From: Alphaproteobacteria bacterium
GTDB lineage: Bacteria > Myxococcota_A > UBA796 > GCA-2862545
DNA length: 64,000 bases
NCBI GenBank assembly: GCA_020632875.1
Contig: JACKET010000018.1
Span: 78,831 to 142,830, forward strand
Direction of reading: 5' to 3'
Shown: piece after piece, positions 8,871 through 16,150 of the stretch
Layout of the letters: each line of letters begins with the position of its first letter
How positions within the stretch are numbered: position 1 is the stretch's first letter
Program-made: the position numbers and the translations under genes
Notes under the pieces: generated by a model
Seen by the model: the letters and a program-made list of their open reading frames with translations, nothing else
Databases searched by the model: none
Told to the model about the DNA's origin: nothing

Positions 8871-9275
8871 TTGGGTAGGCACAGGCCGGTCAGCGACGCC
8901 GATTGGAACCAGCTCATCACGCTGGCTTCGGGCTACCTCGCCCTCGAGTCCGGCGACATCCAGGCGGCCATGCAGCGCGCGCTCGCCGCGCACATGGATC
9001 TCATCTCGGCGCTGAAGGCCGAGCGGATCTCGGCCGAGGTCGACGAGGGTCGGGTCGTGATGTTCGTCCCCGACTCGGGCGGCGTGGCCCTGCGTATGGA
9101 GCCCACGTCCGTCGACGTCCCGCTGTCCCGGCCTCCGAAGCCTCCGCCGTCCCCCGAGGCCTCCGAAGCGCCCACCGTCATCGAGCCGCAGCCCGATCTC
9201 GCGGCCAGCTTGTCGGATGCGCCCACCAAGAGCGGCTACGACCCCCACAAGGCAGGCGAAGAGGACGACTTCTAG
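8871..9275 (+). CDS. Conserved-looking small soluble protein, function unknown
   Basis: 134 residues from a TTG at 8871, preceded by GGAGA. The N-terminal ~70 residues are predicted helical (ALESGDIQAAMQRALAAH), followed by a short beta stretch (RVVMFVPDSGG) and a Pro/Glu/Asp-rich, probably disordered tail. Its stop overlaps the start of the next gene (TAGTG), so the two are translationally coupled. No motif or family recognised. The TTG start is chosen because it is the first in-frame start after the VKOR-fusion gene with a plausible ribosome site. Confidence 0.55.
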   Translation: MGRHRPVSDADWNQLITLASGYLALESGDIQAAMQRALAAHMDLISALKAERISAEVDEGRVVMFVPDSGGVALRMEPTSVDVPLSRPPKPPPSPEASEAPTVIEPQPDLAASLSDAPTKSGYDPHKAGEEDDF

Positions 9276-9574
9276 TGGACGAGCGGTACAAACGGAACGT
9301 ACCCGACCCGTCCGCGACGATCCCGGACTTCGGCCCGCGTCCCGACATCAAGGTGAAGAAGGAGGAGGCGAAGGTCGCCCGCATGCCCGAGGGCGACGTC
9401 GCCGTCGGGAAGAAGGGCCCGATCTCGCGCCCCGCGCCTCCCGCCCCGCAGAGCACGTTCAACCCCCTGCTGCTCGCGATCATCGGGCTGCTCGTCGCCA
9501 TCATCGCGGGGGCGCTGGGGTTCTTCGTGGTGGTGTTCGCGGGGATGTTGTTCTGGCTGATCCTGGGCGGCTGA
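9275..9574 (+). CDS. Small C-terminally anchored membrane protein
   Basis: 99 residues from a GTG that overlaps the preceding stop (TAGTG). The N-terminal two thirds are charged and Pro-rich with no signal peptide; the last ~35 residues are very hydrophobic (LLLAIIGLLVAIIAGALG and FFVVVFAGMLFWLILGG), giving one or two membrane helices. The layout suggests a tail-anchored inner-membrane protein that is co-produced with the upstream soluble protein, possibly as its membrane partner. No family recognised. Confidence 0.55.
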   Translation: MDERYKRNVPDPSATIPDFGPRPDIKVKKEEAKVARMPEGDVAVGKKGPISRPAPPAPQSTFNPLLLAIIGLLVAIIAGALGFFVVVFAGMLFWLILGG

Positions 9575-9699
9575 TCAAGGCTCGCGTCGCGAAAACGACC
9601 GATCCTCTCCCGTTCCCAGCCGCAGGCGGTTCCCGTTCCCCTTCCCGTTCCCGGGGAGGCGCTTGCGGTGCCAGGGCATCAGAGTGATGCCGAAATCGG

Positions 9700-10060
9700 C
9701 GGAGCCCCCACGGGGAGCAACGCACCCGCAACGCATCCTCGCGAGAAGCATCGGGGGTTCAACGCACCCCCTCGCACTCCTGGAGCCCGAATCGGATGCG
9801 TTCGGGCCCCGATGCCTCCCCAGAGGATGCGTTCGAGGGCCGATGCCTCCCCAAAGGATGCGTTGAACCCCCGTTGCTCCGCTCGAGGATGCGTTCCCTC
9901 CCCGATGCTCCACGCTCCACAGTCCACGGCACAATCGGGCATGCGGCACGGGCCTCCCGCTCCACGGTCCACGGTCCACGGCCCCGCCGCCCACCGTCCA
10001 CGGCCGCGCTTCCAGGCGCCTGGCCCGGCTCCCGGCTCCTGGCTCCCGGCTCCCGACACC
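9700..10060. repeat. Composite intergenic repeat region (GGATGCGTT units, CCACGGY heptamers, GGCTCCC runs)
   Basis: This gap of about 495 bp (9575-10069) between the membrane protein and the S66 peptidase has no credible gene. Positions about 9790-9910 hold three to four imperfect ~31-bp units of the type CCGATGCCTCCCC followed by GGATGCGTT. Positions about 9716-9775 hold the same units in opposite orientation (AACGCATCC), so the whole is an imperfect inverted repeat. Positions about 9905-10004 contain scattered CCACGGT/CCACGGC heptamers like those at 5.5 kb, and about 10016-10055 is a GGCTCCC/GGCTCCT tract. Confidence 0.75.
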
Positions 10061-10069
10061 GAGGCGCAG

Positions 10070-11104
10070 TCACCGCAGCGTCTGCACCACCTCCGCGCGG
10101 CCGTCCGCGTAGCGAACCCGGGTCTCGGCGCCCATGACGAGCATCCACTGCGGCGGCTGATGTCCGACGTCCCCGTCGACTACCACGGGGACGCCGCGCT
10201 CCAACAACGGCGCGAACGCATCCTCGACGGCGGCCCGCTGCGTGTAGGCGTCGGTCTCGGGAGCCGTCGTACGGCCGATGAGCACGGCGTTCGCGCGGTC
10301 GAGCCAGCCAGCGAGGATCAGCTGGTGCCAGCAGCGCGCCGCATCTTCGGCGGGCATCCCGCAGTTCTCGAGGACCACGACCGTCCCGTCGGGCGAGTGC
10401 GCGCGGACCCAGCCCGGGACGTCGCCGTACGGGGTCCCGACGAGACGCGACACCACGTCTGCGCAGCCCACCAGGAGTCTCCCGCCGGCCTCGAAGGGCG
10501 CGTCGCTCCCGAGCCGGACGGGGCGCGAGGGCTCCTGCAACAGCCAGTCCGTGAGCGCGGGCTCGTGCCGGTAGTCGCGAAACGCCCGCTGGAGTCGGCC
10601 GATCGAGCTCTGCGCCACCGAAGTGCCCGGCGCGGCGCGGAGGATCTCCCACCACGGCGCGACGCCGGGGGGCGGCGTGAAGGACGCGTCCATCAGGTTC
10701 AGGCCGTGCAGCGACATCCAGCCGGCGCGCAGGAGCAGGGGCAGCATCAGGGTGGTGCCGTCGGACCAGCTCGCGAGCCACTTCGGCGGTGAGGCGGCGA
10801 GGCGCGCGAAGTCGAGGCGGGGCAGCAGCTCGATGGCGAGCTCCCCGCCCCACGGCGGGAGGACGGCGTCGATGGCGGGGTCCGTCAGCATGGCCTCGAG
10901 CTCGGCGGCGCGCGCGGGCGCCGGGGCGCTCGTGATGCCGTCGCCGAACAGGCAGTCCCCGGTTCGGACCCGGAATCCGCGCGCTTCGACGTGGGCGCGG
11001 CAGAAGTCGAACCGGGGGCGCAGGGCGGGCCCGACGCCCGACGAAGGTGCCGTGACGCCGATCACGGCGCCGGGCGCGAGTGGGTTGGGGAGGCGGGGTC
11101 TCAT
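10070..11104 (-). CDS. S66-family peptidase (LD-carboxypeptidase / MccF-like)
   Basis: 344 residues, normal for family S66. 'VIGVTAPSSGV' at the N terminus, 'VLPPWGGELAIELLP', 'SWSDGTTLMLPLL' (putative nucleophile Ser in SDGTT), 'VVVLENCGM' and the C-terminal 'VVVDGDVGHQPPQWML' (catalytic His) match the LdcA/MccF pattern. Family members trim the terminal D-Ala from muropeptides during peptidoglycan recycling, or cleave acyl-adenylate antibiotics such as microcin C. The 'DGTT' form and the solitary context lean to the MccF-like side, but this cannot be settled by eye. No signal peptide, so cytoplasmic. It has no Shine-Dalgarno site and a TAGCGT hexamer exactly 6 nt before the ATG, suggesting leaderless expression. 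Confidence 0.88.
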   Translation of the reverse strand: MRPRLPNPLAPGAVIGVTAPSSGVGPALRPRFDFCRAHVEARGFRVRTGDCLFGDGITSAPAPARAAELEAMLTDPAIDAVLPPWGGELAIELLPRLDFARLAASPPKWLASWSDGTTLMLPLLLRAGWMSLHGLNLMDASFTPPPGVAPWWEILRAAPGTSVAQSSIGRLQRAFRDYRHEPALTDWLLQEPSRPVRLGSDAPFEAGGRLLVGCADVVSRLVGTPYGDVPGWVRAHSPDGTVVVLENCGMPAEDAARCWHQLILAGWLDRANAVLIGRTTAPETDAYTQRAAVEDAFAPLLERGVPVVVDGDVGHQPPQWMLVMGAETRVRYADGRAEVVQTLR

Positions 11105-11110
11105 GGAGCG

Positions 11111-11116
11111 ACGCTA
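11111..11116 (-). promoter_or_regulatory. Candidate -10 element of a leaderless promoter (S66 peptidase)
   Basis: TAGCGT on the minus strand occupies -12 to -7 relative to the A of the ATG at 11104; no ribosome-binding site is present between them. Transcription would start at the start codon. Confidence 0.5.
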
Positions 11117-11272
11117 CTCCAGCGAGCCCACCGGCGTCCTGTCAGCCGTCAATCGACGGCCGAGGCCCTCGACCCGGTAGGCGGAGTACGATCGGAGCAG
11201 TGCCATCCACGCACCGAACGCGACCTACCGCCGCACCGCTCTCCACGCCCGAACTGGGAAGACGCCCGCCAG

Positions 11273-11572
11273 TTGCGTCGCGAGTTCTTGGCGGTGCTCG
11301 TGGTCTGTGCGCTGATGCTCACCATCACGATGCTCAGTGCCCTCGCACTCTGGATCCCGATGCTCGCGGGCGGCAACGCCATGGAGTTGGGCATCGAGAA
11401 CGACCCCGGCCTCGACGCTTTCACGAGGTTCTCCGTACGGTTCTTCTGGACGTTCCACGAGAACCCGGCTCTCTCCGGAATCCCGGAACTCTCGTGCTTT
11501 GCGACCGTGGCGTGGCTGGTGATCACGCCGATCATCGGGCTGGTGTGGTGGCGCGCACAGGGCCCGCCGTGA
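11273..11572 (+). CDS. Small two-helix membrane protein (start uncertain)
   Basis: About 99 residues if read from the TTG at 11273; TTG 11288 and ATG 11315 are alternatives. Two hydrophobic segments are clear: LAVLVVCALMLTITMLSAL and FATVAWLVITPIIGLVWW, separated by a ~45-residue loop with a single Cys. The C-terminal helix and everything after it lie in a 159-bp segment that is repeated at 12035-12187. In the second copy the codon matching this gene's stop (TGA) is TCA, so this copy may be a truncated version of a longer protein. GC content is visibly lower than in neighbouring housekeeping genes. No family recognised. Confidence 0.5.
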   Translation: MRREFLAVLVVCALMLTITMLSALALWIPMLAGGNAMELGIENDPGLDAFTRFSVRFFWTFHENPALSGIPELSCFATVAWLVITPIIGLVWWRAQGPP

Positions 11573-11660
11573 CCTCGCCGACCGGAGAAGCACGCAGACG
11601 ATGCGGCCAATGCACTTGCCGATGGGCGGAAGGACGACCCGAGTGAACGCCACCGAATTC
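11502..11660 (+). repeat. Direct repeat, copy 1 (3' end of a membrane gene plus the next gene's start)
   Basis: 159 bp nearly identical to 12035-12187, differing by scattered substitutions and one 6-bp indel. It covers the last membrane helix of the upstream ORF, the spacer, and the GTG plus first codons (MNATEF) of the following ORF. The downstream sequences then diverge completely. Confidence 0.9.
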
Positions 11661-11936
11661 AGGAGCGTGCCGCCCATGTTGCTTCTCGTTCTCTCGGCGA
11701 CGATCGCCTGCGGGAAGGTGCTACGCCCTGCAGCGATGTCGATGTTGAAGTGCACGACCACACCCATGGCCGATGGAAACGTGTCCGTGAATGCCACGGT
11801 CACGGCTGTTCGGACGCTCCGGGTTCCGGAAGACGCTGGCTGCTTCCTGACTACTGTGAACCGAAGTACGTCGACCTCGGACCTGGCGGAGAGCGCACGT
11901 ACGAGGTTGTCGCTCGCCCTCCGGCGAACGCAGTGA
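11643..11936 (+). CDS. Possible small lipoprotein or exported protein (frame uncertain)
   Basis: A GTG at 11643 opens MNATEF, the same six residues that begin the gene at 12170, then MLLLVLSATIAC, a plausible signal or weak lipobox, and a ~70-residue beta-like body ending at 11936. A second frame (11573-11986) is also open across the same DNA, continues directly past the stop of the upstream membrane ORF, and ends in a credible beta-rich stretch (GGERTYEVVARPPANAV). Either this frame, the other, or a frameshifted combination is real. No family recognised; the call rests on the duplicated start region and signal-like N terminus. Confidence 0.35.
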   Translation: MNATEFRSVPPMLLLVLSATIACGKVLRPAAMSMLKCTTTPMADGNVSVNATVTAVRTLRVPEDAGCFLTTVNRSTSTSDLAESARTRLSLALRRTQ

Positions 11937-12034
11937 AGTGCGTGGTCGACCTCGAAGGCGGCCACGCCGTTTCCCAATCGCCATGAGGCAAAGGAGCACC
12001 GTGCACGAAAACGCCCCCTCCAGGCTGGCACAGC

Positions 12035-12187
12035 CGACCGTGGCGTGGCTGGTGATCACGCCGATCATCGGGCTGGTGTGGTGGCGCGCACAGGGCCCGC
12101 CGTCACCTCGCCGACTGGAGAAGCACGCTGACGATGCGGCACTTGCCGATGGGCTGAAGGACGACCCGAGTGAACGCCACCGAATTC
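12035..12187 (+). repeat. Direct repeat, copy 2
   Basis: 153 bp matching 11502-11660. Here the membrane-helix segment (TVAWLVITPIIGLVWW) has no upstream partner and is probably a gene remnant, while the MNATEF start at the end of the repeat leads into the gene at 12170. The 6-bp length difference preserves the reading frame of the helix-plus-tail segment. Confidence 0.9.
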
Positions 12188-12526
12188 GCGAATCGGAAGC
12201 GACTGATGTACGCCAGCTTCACGATGCTGGTGGCGTCCACTGTCTCGTGCACGGGACTCCACATCATTGTGTTCACCGCTGCGAGCGAGCGTGATCTCAG
12301 CCTCCCCGCCCCATCCGGTCTGCAAGGGTTCCTCGCAATCCGAATCATGGAGGAGATCTCGCGGGTGGTCAGCCCAGGCGCACTCCTAACCACCCTGATG
12401 GTCTCCACACTCGTGTGGTTCTACATCGCCACGGTTGCGGCATTGCGAGTACAAGGACGTTCCCCGGACGAGGACGAGGACGAGGGCGACGACGAGGAAG
12501 CAGAGAAAGAGGAGCAGGAGGGGTAG
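12170..12526 (+). CDS. Small membrane protein with acidic tail
   Basis: 118 residues from a GTG. Hydrophobic segments at roughly residues 13-36 (YASFTMLVASTVSCTGLHII) and 70-92 (GALLTTLMVSTLVWFYIATV) are separated by a ~30-residue loop and followed by a strongly acidic, probably cytoplasmic tail (DEDEDEGDDEEAEKEE). The first six codons are shared with the preceding duplicated ORF through the direct repeat, so the gene sits in a modular arrangement of constant head and variable body. No family recognised. Confidence 0.6.
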   Translation: MNATEFANRKRLMYASFTMLVASTVSCTGLHIIVFTAASERDLSLPAPSGLQGFLAIRIMEEISRVVSPGALLTTLMVSTLVWFYIATVAALRVQGRSPDEDEDEGDDEEAEKEEQEG

Positions 12527-12607
12527 CGATGCGAACGTGGCCCGAGAATTCGCACTGAGCCCGCCGAACACGAGTTACACCGGAGGGTCGCCTCTTCCGG
12601 AGGACCC

Positions 12608-14446
12608 ATGCTCTTCGCCCTCGCTCTCCTCGCCTGCAAGACCGCCGAAGACCCCGAAGCCGGCCCTCCGCTCGGCATGATCCTCGACGAAGGCACCTTC
12701 GCCGGCGCCGCCGTCATCGACGTGACCCCCGAGATCGTCGAGACCTTCACCGACCTGAACGGCAACAACGACTTCAACGGCTGCCTCGACGACCCCACGT
12801 GCAACGAGCCGTTCACCGACGCCGACGGCGACGGCATCTTCGAGCCCGTGTGGATCGGTGGATACGGCCCGCTCCGCCCGGCGATCGAGGTCCACGACCC
12901 CATCACCGTCCGCGCGACCGTCATCTCGCACGACGGCGAGTACATCGCGTTCGTCTCGCTCGACCTCGTCGGGCTCGGCTCGCCCCGCATCGAAGACGCC
13001 CGTGCGCGGCTCGCCGAAGAGGGCTTCGCCGCCGACCACCTGATCGCGTCGAGCTCCCACAACCACGACGGGCCCGACACCATGGGCCTGTGGGGCAACC
13101 CGTTCATCGGCGTGACCGGCCGCGACCTCGACTACCAGCAGCGCATCTCCCACGCGATCGACGACGCCGTCCGGCAGGCCGCCGCCGCCATGGAGCCCGT
13201 CGACCTCAAGGTGGGCCGCACGCGCATGCGCGACCGCGGGCCCTGGTTCTCCGGCGAGCGATTCGGCGGGAAGAACCCGAGCACCAAGATGCACGGGATG
13301 ATCTACGACGGGCGCGACCCGGTGGTCATCTCCGACCAGCTGCTCGTCCTCCAGGGCAACGGGCAGGACGGCACGGTCTTCACGCTCACGAACTGGTCGG
13401 GGCACCCCGAGGTCCGCGGGTCGAGCAACAACGCGCTGAGCTCCGACTGGGTCGGCGTGACGCGCGAGGTGCTCGAAGACACGTACGGCGGCATCGCCCT
13501 GCACGTGCCCGAGTCGCTCGGCGGCATGCAGAGCGCGCTGAACGGCGACCTGCCCCTCGTCCAGCCCGACGGCACGCACGTCTTCCAGACCTGCGCCGCG
13601 GCCGACATCGCCGACGACACCCACGACTGCTTCGGCGCGGCCGAGGGGTCCGTGCGCGTCGACGCGGACGGCGACGAGGTCCCCGCGTGGGCCGAGAAGG
13701 ACAGCTGGGAGTTCGTCACGAGCCACGGCTGGCACATCGCCGAGGCCGCGGTCGACGCCCTGATCGACGGCGAGGCCATCACGCCGAGCCCGATCCGCGT
13801 CGAGCGCGAGTTCTTCAACGTGGCCGTCGAGAACGACGCGTACCGGCTGTTCGGCCCTCAAGACCTCTTCGACCTGAACTTCGACGACGGCATCGACGAC
13901 CCCGCGCTCTGCCCCGAGGTCGCCGAGCCGGAGATCGACGGCTGCATCACGACCAGCACCAGCCGCCTGCAGATCGGGCCGATCACGTTCGTGGCGGTCC
14001 CCGGTGAGCTGCTGCCCGAGCTCGCGTGGGGCTTCCCCGAAGAAGACCCGGAGTGGACGGCCGAAGTGGCGAGCACGGCTCCCCGCGGCCCCGGCGCGCG
14101 GTACTTCCCGCAGCACCCGCGCGAGTGCGACACGGTCGACTACACGGAGTGCCGCCTCACCGACAACGTCGGCGCCTGCGACTGCTACAAGTTCCACGCG
14201 GTGCCGTACCGCCTGTCCGACGGGGACTTCGTGCCGATGCTCGACACCGTCGACACCGAGTACAAAGCCGTCATCGGGATGGCGAACGACTACCTGAGCT
14301 ACATCATCCCCGAGCCCGACTTCAATCGCGACGTGAGCCTGCTCGGCGGCGAAGACGGCGACCACTACGAAGACACGGTCAGCCCGGCGAGCAACTTCGC
14401 GACGCGCATGCTCGAGGCACAGGACCGGATCCTCGAGCGCTGGTAG
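12608..14446 (+). CDS. Neutral/alkaline ceramidase-like lipoprotein
   Basis: 612 residues. The ATG at 12608 follows GGAGG and starts a lipoprotein signal with lipobox LALLAC (C10). The fold signature of neutral ceramidase is visible: 'FAGAAVIDVTPE' near the N terminus, the zinc-binding 'SSSHNHDGPDT', 'NWSGHPEVRG', and 'VAVPGELLPELAWGF'. Ceramidases of this group hydrolyse the amide bond of ceramide; many bacterial relatives are annotated only by domain. A calcium-like acidic insert (DADGDGIFEPVW) occurs around residue 77. Located on the outside of a membrane by lipid anchor, it could act on host or environmental lipids or on the cell's own sphingolipids, which some Myxococcota make. Substrate is inferred from the family. 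Confidence 0.82.
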   Translation: MLFALALLACKTAEDPEAGPPLGMILDEGTFAGAAVIDVTPEIVETFTDLNGNNDFNGCLDDPTCNEPFTDADGDGIFEPVWIGGYGPLRPAIEVHDPITVRATVISHDGEYIAFVSLDLVGLGSPRIEDARARLAEEGFAADHLIASSSHNHDGPDTMGLWGNPFIGVTGRDLDYQQRISHAIDDAVRQAAAAMEPVDLKVGRTRMRDRGPWFSGERFGGKNPSTKMHGMIYDGRDPVVISDQLLVLQGNGQDGTVFTLTNWSGHPEVRGSSNNALSSDWVGVTREVLEDTYGGIALHVPESLGGMQSALNGDLPLVQPDGTHVFQTCAAADIADDTHDCFGAAEGSVRVDADGDEVPAWAEKDSWEFVTSHGWHIAEAAVDALIDGEAITPSPIRVEREFFNVAVENDAYRLFGPQDLFDLNFDDGIDDPALCPEVAEPEIDGCITTSTSRLQIGPITFVAVPGELLPELAWGFPEEDPEWTAEVASTAPRGPGARYFPQHPRECDTVDYTECRLTDNVGACDCYKFHAVPYRLSDGDFVPMLDTVDTEYKAVIGMANDYLSYIIPEPDFNRDVSLLGGEDGDHYEDTVSPASNFATRMLEAQDRILERW

Positions 14447-14480
14447 GCCAAACGTCTGTCGAGCCCTGATTCACTGGCCC

Positions 14481-15695
14481 TCACTCTTCTGGCCCAGGCT
14501 TGAATGGCGCGAGGACCAGTTTGGCGAAGAAGTCGTTCAGGTCCTTGAGGGCTTCTCTGTCGTCCGCACGAGGAAGCGTGCGGGCCGCGGCGTTCAAGAC
14601 CCGTCTGGTGCGCTCCAAGACGAGAGGCCGCACGTGGTGTTGATCGCCCTTCTGGCTGCCAAACTTCAATTTTGAGCTCGCGGTACCCCCTTTGCCGTGG
14701 GCGAGCGTCGAACGAACGTTGTAGAAGTCCTTGAGTTCCTTGTAGACGATGTCGGGGTCTTCTCCCGCCAGGCCGCAAATTGCCGATCCAAAAATCGCGA
14801 ATCGGAACGTCACATCAGTCCCTTTCGCGGAGGTGAGCACCGCCTCCATAGCGATGCCACAATCGAGGAGTGCATCGATCGGCTCTGTCCGGTGGCAAGC
14901 GAACCGGTACCGCCTGAGGCCCAGTTCCACCTGCTCAGGGATGTTGGTGTATTGGCGGCAGTGTTCGAGCAATACGACAGGATCCGCGAGGGGCGCACTC
15001 ATCGGGATTTGCATGCCGTGAGTCGAACGCACCCCGCGCCAGCTCGGGTCCAGAAAGTCGTCAGAATCGACAAAATGGAGCAGATCGCGAACCCGAAATC
15101 CCTCGACGGTTCGAAGGATGTCGGCGGCCAATTGCACTTCCGCGACTGCGGCCCGGATATCCGGCCTCGGCATGCCCGGGTTCGCGCTCCCCTCTTCAAA
15201 CCGGGTCGCGCAAAGCACAGCGCAGCTCTGCGCGGCCAGCAACGCCTCCCGAACGCCCATGAGCTGCTGGATCGCTCGCAACTCCGCATCCGAAATCAGC
15301 CCAAACGACACTCCTGGCGTAATTTCGACCGCTCGCGTAGTCCGAACACCCGCAACGATGATCTTGGCGAAGAGCTGGCGACTGCTGGACTGAAGCGACC
15401 TCTCGAGCCAGGCCCAAAGATGATCGATCACCGCGTCGTTCGGTACACGCCACAATCCCATCCTGCGAAGTGCTGTCCACTCCATGGTGCGGGCAATGAC
15501 GGCGCCCGCAACGGCTCCGCCCAAGCGATCACCGGGAAGACTCATTGAATTGAAATGGAGCCGGTTTCCAAGAGCCCGGACCCGCGCTTCGTCATCCTCA
15601 AAAGCGCCGGCCAGCACTAGAATTCGCGCTGGATCCGGTAGGCCCTCGTCGAGTACCTCGCCGACGAACTCCCGAAAGGCGCTTTCGAAGGACAT
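14481..15695 (-). CDS. HEPN (Apea-like) domain protein, low-GC accessory gene
   Basis: 404 residues; ATG at 15695 with GAGGTG upstream. The C-terminal ~150 residues resemble the Apea-like HEPN group: helices around 'AIMEAVLTSA'-like and 'YKELKDFYNVRSTLAHG', with the Rx4H ribonuclease motif at R328-H333. HEPN proteins with this motif are often metal-independent RNases of toxin-antitoxin or anti-phage systems. The N-terminal ~250 residues have no recognised domain and could be the sensor. GC content is well below that of neighbouring genes, which suggests recent acquisition. It follows the 15708-16124 gene by 12 bp on the same strand and has no obvious antitoxin partner (no MNT gene seen). Confidence 0.7.
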   Translation of the reverse strand: MSFESAFREFVGEVLDEGLPDPARILVLAGAFEDDEARVRALGNRLHFNSMSLPGDRLGGAVAGAVIARTMEWTALRRMGLWRVPNDAVIDHLWAWLERSLQSSSRQLFAKIIVAGVRTTRAVEITPGVSFGLISDAELRAIQQLMGVREALLAAQSCAVLCATRFEEGSANPGMPRPDIRAAVAEVQLAADILRTVEGFRVRDLLHFVDSDDFLDPSWRGVRSTHGMQIPMSAPLADPVVLLEHCRQYTNIPEQVELGLRRYRFACHRTEPIDALLDCGIAMEAVLTSAKGTDVTFRFAIFGSAICGLAGEDPDIVYKELKDFYNVRSTLAHGKGGTASSKLKFGSQKGDQHHVRPLVLERTRRVLNAAARTLPRADDREALKDLNDFFAKLVLAPFKPGPEE

Positions 15696-15707
15696 TGCTG
15701 CACCTCG

Positions 15708-16124
15708 CTAATACTGCTGAGTCGGCCACTCCGGCGGGTCGTCCTTCGCCGCGTCGTACTCGACGAGCTCGCAGGTCACCACCTTCTGCCCGCCGCTCGC
15801 GTCGACCGCGATCTTCCCGGCGATCGTCATCTTCCCGTCTTCGACCTTCACCGGGGCGCGCAGCTCGAACTCGTGCGCCTTGCCCTTCATCCCCCACACC
15901 ACACGACCCCACTTCGTGCCCTTCGACACCGCCTCGCACGCCGCCGGACCCACCTTCCCGTCCGTGATCGTCGCGCTGACGCGGGGCTGGGTACCGATGC
16001 GCTTCATCGACTCCATGTCGTTCGACAGCCACACGCGGGCCTCGGTGATGGTGACCTCCGCCGCGCTCGCCGTCGCGGAGCCCGCGAGGAGCCCGACCAG
16101 ACCGAGTAGCATCACAGCGCGCAT
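15708..16124 (-). CDS. Small exported protein of unknown function
   Basis: 138 residues; ATG at 16124 with GGAGG 5 nt upstream. A signal peptide (MRAVMLLGLVGLLAGSATAS, cleavage near SAA) precedes a ~115-residue beta-rich domain with two Cys residues ('AACEAVSKG', 'VVTCELVEY'), so it is probably periplasmic with one disulfide. It is divergent from the LMF-family gene across 26 bp and lies 12 bp upstream of the HEPN gene. No family recognised. Confidence 0.65.
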   Translation of the reverse strand: MRAVMLLGLVGLLAGSATASAAEVTITEARVWLSNDMESMKRIGTQPRVSATITDGKVGPAACEAVSKGTKWGRVVWGMKGKAHEFELRAPVKVEDGKMTIAGKIAVDASGGQKVVTCELVEYDAAKDDPPEWPTQQY

Positions 16125-16150
16125 CCGAACCTCCGTCGGGCATCCAACCC

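Noticed and set aside
5925..9248. A ~1,100-codon open frame on the minus strand
   Set aside because: Only its last ~107 codons (5925-6248) read as a membrane protein; the rest is antisense to the TlpA-like and VKOR-fusion genes, whose domains and active sites are unambiguous. Long antisense frames are expected at this GC content.
15702..15712. TATTAG upstream of the HEPN gene as a -10 box
   Set aside because: It is the last codon and stop of the 15708 gene; the HEPN gene has a GAGGTG ribosome site and probably follows in the same transcript.
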